From contig JALOLF010000042.1 of NCBI GenBank assembly GCA_025456085.1, forward strand, positions 1 through 32,860: a stretch of DNA of 32,860 nt, read 5' to 3'. The notes beneath the pieces are model-generated. The model was not told the origin of the DNA. It was given only the letters and a program-made list of their open reading frames with translations, and did no database searches. The first letter of the stretch is position 1; each line of letters opens with the position of its first letter. Positions 30,444 through 32,860 of this stretch are shown one piece after another. The translations under genes were made by a program, and so were the position numbers. The stretch comes from Acidimicrobiales bacterium. GTDB taxonomy: Bacteria; Actinomycetota; Acidimicrobiia; Acidimicrobiales; Acidimicrobilacustridaceae.

Positions 30444-31481
30444 ATGGACCCCGGCCACCCACCCTCCCCCGAGCCGGACGCCGGCGTCGGGGCGCTCGCC
30501 CTCTCCGTCGTGTTGCTCACACCCGACCACGCCGACGTGATCCGACGCACCGTCGCCCACCTCCGCCACCAGACGGTGTGCGACCGCATCGAGCTGCTGA
30601 TCGTCGCCCCCGAGGCAGCGAGCCTGGGGTTGCCGACCGAGGAGGTCGCCCCCTTCGGCCGCGTCGAGGTGATCGAGGTCGGCCCCATCCGGGTGCTGGC
30701 GGAGGCCAAGGCCGAGGCCGTGCGCCGGGCCACGACCGAGGTCGTGGCCTTCGCCGAGGACCACTGCTACCCGGAGCCCGGCTGGGCCGAGGCCCTCGTC
30801 GAGGCTCACCGGGGGACCTGCGCCGCCGTCGGACCGGCCATGGGCAACGCCAACCCGGCGACCTCGCTCAGCCGGGCCGGCCTGCTGCTCAACTTCGGGT
30901 GCTGCATGCCGCCGATCTCCCCCGGCTCCGCCACCACCCTCCCGTGGCACAACACGGCCTACAAGCGCAGCGCCCTGCTGGCCTACGGTGACGACCTGGG
31001 ACGCCGCCTGGCCGTGGAGGGCCTCATCTTCGAGGAACTGCTCGATGCCGGCCAGTGCCTGTTCCTGGAGCCGGCCGCACAGGTGGAGCACGTCAACGTG
31101 TCCCGGTTCTCGTCGTGGGTGATCCACACCTTCTGGGGGGGCTGGCTGTATGCCGGGGCTCGTTGCACCGAACGCCGGTGGCCCTGGTGGCGACGTCTGC
31201 TGCACGCCGCGACGTGGCCCGCGGTGCCGCCGCTGCGCCTGTGGCGCACCCGTCGCCTGCTCGCGCAGCGGGGCGAGGCGGACCGCTTCGGGGAGCTGGC
31301 GGGCGCCATGGTCACCGGCCTGGTCCCCCATGCCCTGGGAGAGGCCGCCGGCTATCTGTTCGGCTACCGCGACGCCGCGGCCCGGTACTCCTACTACGAG
31401 ACCAAGCGCCTGGCCCACGTCACCGCAGGCGACCGACGTTGGCTGGCCGCCACGACCCCCGACGGTGTCCCACCGGGGTGA
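30444..31481 (+). CDS. Family 2 glycosyltransferase
   Basis: A 345-residue GT-A enzyme. LSVVLLTPDHADVIRRTVAHLRHQT is the nucleotide-binding start, LAEAKAEAVRRATTEVVAFAEDHCYPEPGW contains EDH in place of the DxD, WHNTAYKRSALL and FEELLDAGQCLFLEPAAQVEHVNV complete the catalytic core. From about residue 215 two hydrophobic or amphipathic stretches (SSWVIHTFWGGWLYAG; AMVTGLVPHALGEAAGYLFG) suggest membrane association. Sugar and acceptor are unknown. ATG 30444 is 26 bases from the divergent GT-C-like start; together with the sulfotransferases downstream this suggests synthesis of a sulfated surface glycan or glycolipid. Confidence 0.85.
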   Translation: MDPGHPPSPEPDAGVGALALSVVLLTPDHADVIRRTVAHLRHQTVCDRIELLIVAPEAASLGLPTEEVAPFGRVEVIEVGPIRVLAEAKAEAVRRATTEVVAFAEDHCYPEPGWAEALVEAHRGTCAAVGPAMGNANPATSLSRAGLLLNFGCCMPPISPGSATTLPWHNTAYKRSALLAYGDDLGRRLAVEGLIFEELLDAGQCLFLEPAAQVEHVNVSRFSSWVIHTFWGGWLYAGARCTERRWPWWRRLLHAATWPAVPPLRLWRTRRLLAQRGEADRFGELAGAMVTGLVPHALGEAAGYLFGYRDAAARYSYYETKRLAHVTAGDRRWLAATTPDGVPPG

Positions 31482-31505
31482 CGGCCCGTCGAGGTCCGCC
31501 GTCGG

Positions 31506-32390
31506 CTAGGTGGCCCGGGACGGCGAACCCGATGGTGCGGAGGGGAACCACGACTGCGGGAGCGGGCGACCCAGCAGTGCCGTCAGGCGCTCGTTGTCCG
31601 GCGCGAACGCGGCCAACAGCTCGCCGCGTGTGCGAGGGTCCATGGCCGGCGGCGTCCAGGGCCGCATGGTGAGCGCACGCACCACGGGTCGCACCCGGTG
31701 CGGCGCGGCCCGCACCACCGGGCGCAGCACGGGGGGCAGCCGGGAGCGGGCAGCCCGATTGCGGTGGACCTGCACCGGCCACGACGGGCCGAGCGGCGCC
31801 ACACCCACGAAACGGGCGACCCCGTCGGCCACCTCCTGCGGGTCGGCGACGAGGTCCTCGAACAGGATCACGTGCAGTTGTTCCCACCCGAAATGCGCCG
31901 CGTAGCGCTCGAGCTGCGCGGCATAGCGACCCCGGTCGACCAGGCTCCGCCAGGCCAGGTCGACGCCCCGGCCGCGGGCCAGCGCCGCCGGCTCGTCGGC
32001 GAGGGCCTGCTCGAACGTGCCGCGCACCGCACCCACGCGCACCGCGTGCCAGTAGTGGGAGTAGGCCCGGTCGACGGGGTTGCGCAGCACGGCCACGATC
32101 CCCACGTACCCGAGCGCGGCGACGATACGCCCCGGCACCTCGGGGTCGTACAGGTAGGCGGGCGTGGCCTCGAACGCGGCGGCGCCCTCCACCCCCCGGA
32201 ACCGGGCTGCGTACCAGCCGAGGCCGCGGTCGTGGCGGCGGTCGAAGTAGTGGAGCTCCTTGCGGTGCGGCCGGCCGATGTCGGGGTGGGCACCGAGGAG
32301 CTCGGCGAGCGACGAGGTACCCGCCTTCTGGGCGCCGACGACGAGGCACGTGGGCAGTCGGCCCACCCGTGGGGCCGCGTCGGCGGTCAT
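31506..32390 (-). CDS. PAPS-dependent sulfotransferase
   Basis: A 294-residue sulfotransferase of the Sulfotransfer/heparan-sulfate type. LVVGAQKAGTSSLAELLGAHPDI is the 5'-phosphosulfate loop of PAPS binding with its Lys, KELHYFDRR follows, and AVLRNPVDRAYSHYWH is the 3'-phosphate motif. HVILFEDLVADPQEVADGVARFVGV is the usual later segment. It should transfer sulfate from PAPS to a hydroxyl or amine of a glycan or lipid. ATG 32390 overlaps the stop of another sulfotransferase gene by four bases (ATGA). It converges with the GT2 gene, with 24 bases between the stops. Confidence 0.9.
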   Translation of the reverse strand: MTADAAPRVGRLPTCLVVGAQKAGTSSLAELLGAHPDIGRPHRKELHYFDRRHDRGLGWYAARFRGVEGAAAFEATPAYLYDPEVPGRIVAALGYVGIVAVLRNPVDRAYSHYWHAVRVGAVRGTFEQALADEPAALARGRGVDLAWRSLVDRGRYAAQLERYAAHFGWEQLHVILFEDLVADPQEVADGVARFVGVAPLGPSWPVQVHRNRAARSRLPPVLRPVVRAAPHRVRPVVRALTMRPWTPPAMDPRTRGELLAAFAPDNERLTALLGRPLPQSWFPSAPSGSPSRAT

Positions 32391-32860
32391 CGGTCCCACG
32401 AGCCGGGTAGGTCACGGCCCAGCCACGCCGCCAACGCCGCGTTGTCCGCTCGGTACCGACCGGCCAGCGAGCGCCGGGTGGCCGGCGCCATGGGCTCGGG
32501 GGAGAAGGGTCGGGTGGTGAGCCGGTTCATCATCGGGCGGGCCTGGCGCGGGGTGATCCGTTGCAGGCCCCGCCGCACGATGGGCGGCACCACCAGACGA
32601 CGGGCGGGGTTGGCCCGGGGCAGGGCCCCCCAGCGCTCCCCGAGTGGGGGGACCCCGAGCACCGCGGCGACCTCGTCGGCCACCTGCGTGTGGTCCCGCA
32701 CCAGGTCGTCGAAGAGCCAGACGTGCAGCCGCGCCCGCCCCACGACCTCCTCGAAGCGGCAGAGCTGCTGGACGTAGCGGCCCCGATCCACGAGCGCATG
32801 CCGGGGGTCGGACGGGGGCTCGCGGTCCTGGACGGCCAACACCTCCTCGAACGAGGTCGT
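32387..32860 (-). CDS. Sulfotransferase, C-terminal part (5' end outside window)
   Basis: The visible 157 residues match the C-terminal half of the neighbouring sulfotransferase: TTSFEEVLAVQDREP, LVDRGRYVQQLCRFEEVVG, RLHVWLFDDLVRDHTQVADEVAAVLGV and the final RADNAALAAWLGRDLPGSW align with it in order. The PAPS-binding N-terminus lies beyond the window. The pair probably arose by duplication and is translationally coupled. Confidence 0.85.
   Translation of the reverse strand, partial: TTSFEEVLAVQDREPPSDPRHALVDRGRYVQQLCRFEEVVGRARLHVWLFDDLVRDHTQVADEVAAVLGVPPLGERWGALPRANPARRLVVPPIVRRGLQRITPRQARPMMNRLTTRPFSPEPMAPATRRSLAGRYRADNAALAAWLGRDLPGSWDR

Noticed and set aside
1..32860. tRNA, rRNA, CRISPR arrays, insertion sequences or phage genes
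   Set aside because: None was recognised when reading both strands; no transposase motifs, spaced direct repeats or tRNA-like cloverleaf regions were seen in the short intergenic spaces.

Overview
The window is very GC-rich and almost fully coding. About 32 genes can be read, no RNA genes were found, and no gene-free stretch exceeds about 210 bases. The codon bias, frequent GTG starts, leaderless-type promoters, an F420-type LLM oxidoreductase, an OtsB1-like trehalose module and a sulfide oxidation cassette suggest an actinobacterium, plausibly of the Acidimicrobiia. That placement is inference. Because of the GC content almost every gene carries long false reading frames on the other strand.

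Region by region. 1-1277 (-): 5' part of a SulP anion transporter. 1450-5441 (+): a beta-phosphoglucomutase-like/trehalose-phosphate phosphatase fusion overlapping a GH65 phosphorylase gene; mycobacteria carry these parts fused in one protein. 5457-6434 (-): a lipoprotein resembling soluble sugar dehydrogenases; 6473-7123 (+): a GT2 glycosyltransferase. 7139-13555 (-): a long unit of DoxX-like protein, small membrane protein, AhpD-like protein, radical SAM enzyme, GT-C-like membrane protein, SDR epimerase with a Cys/His insert, TIGR04282-type transferase, then an LLM oxidoreductase with its own promoter. The first six genes are linked by identical 4-base GTGA overlaps. I regard this as the best candidate for an undescribed system.

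13746-15077 (+): a secreted coiled-coil M23 peptidase. 15065-20965 (-): a complete seven-gene Mrp/Mnh cation/proton antiporter operon (A to G), every junction a 4-base overlap. 21080-25297 (-): an N-acyl-D-amino-acid deacylase-like amidohydrolase, an ICMT-like membrane methyltransferase, a nitronate monooxygenase-like flavoprotein and a TetR regulator with a palindrome over its promoter.

25505-27516 (+): a sulfur cassette of a sulfide:quinone oxidoreductase/flavocytochrome c-type flavoprotein, a single-cysteine DsrC/TusE protein and a DsrE-like protein. It is preceded by a CsoR/CstR-like operator, so sulfide oxidation may be under persulfide or metal control. 27669-28787 (+): a secreted glycerophosphodiester phosphodiesterase. 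28831-32860: cell-surface glycan genes, namely a GT-C-like membrane protein, a divergent GT2 enzyme sharing a tiny 26-base promoter region with it, and two tandem sulfotransferases, the second cut by the window end.
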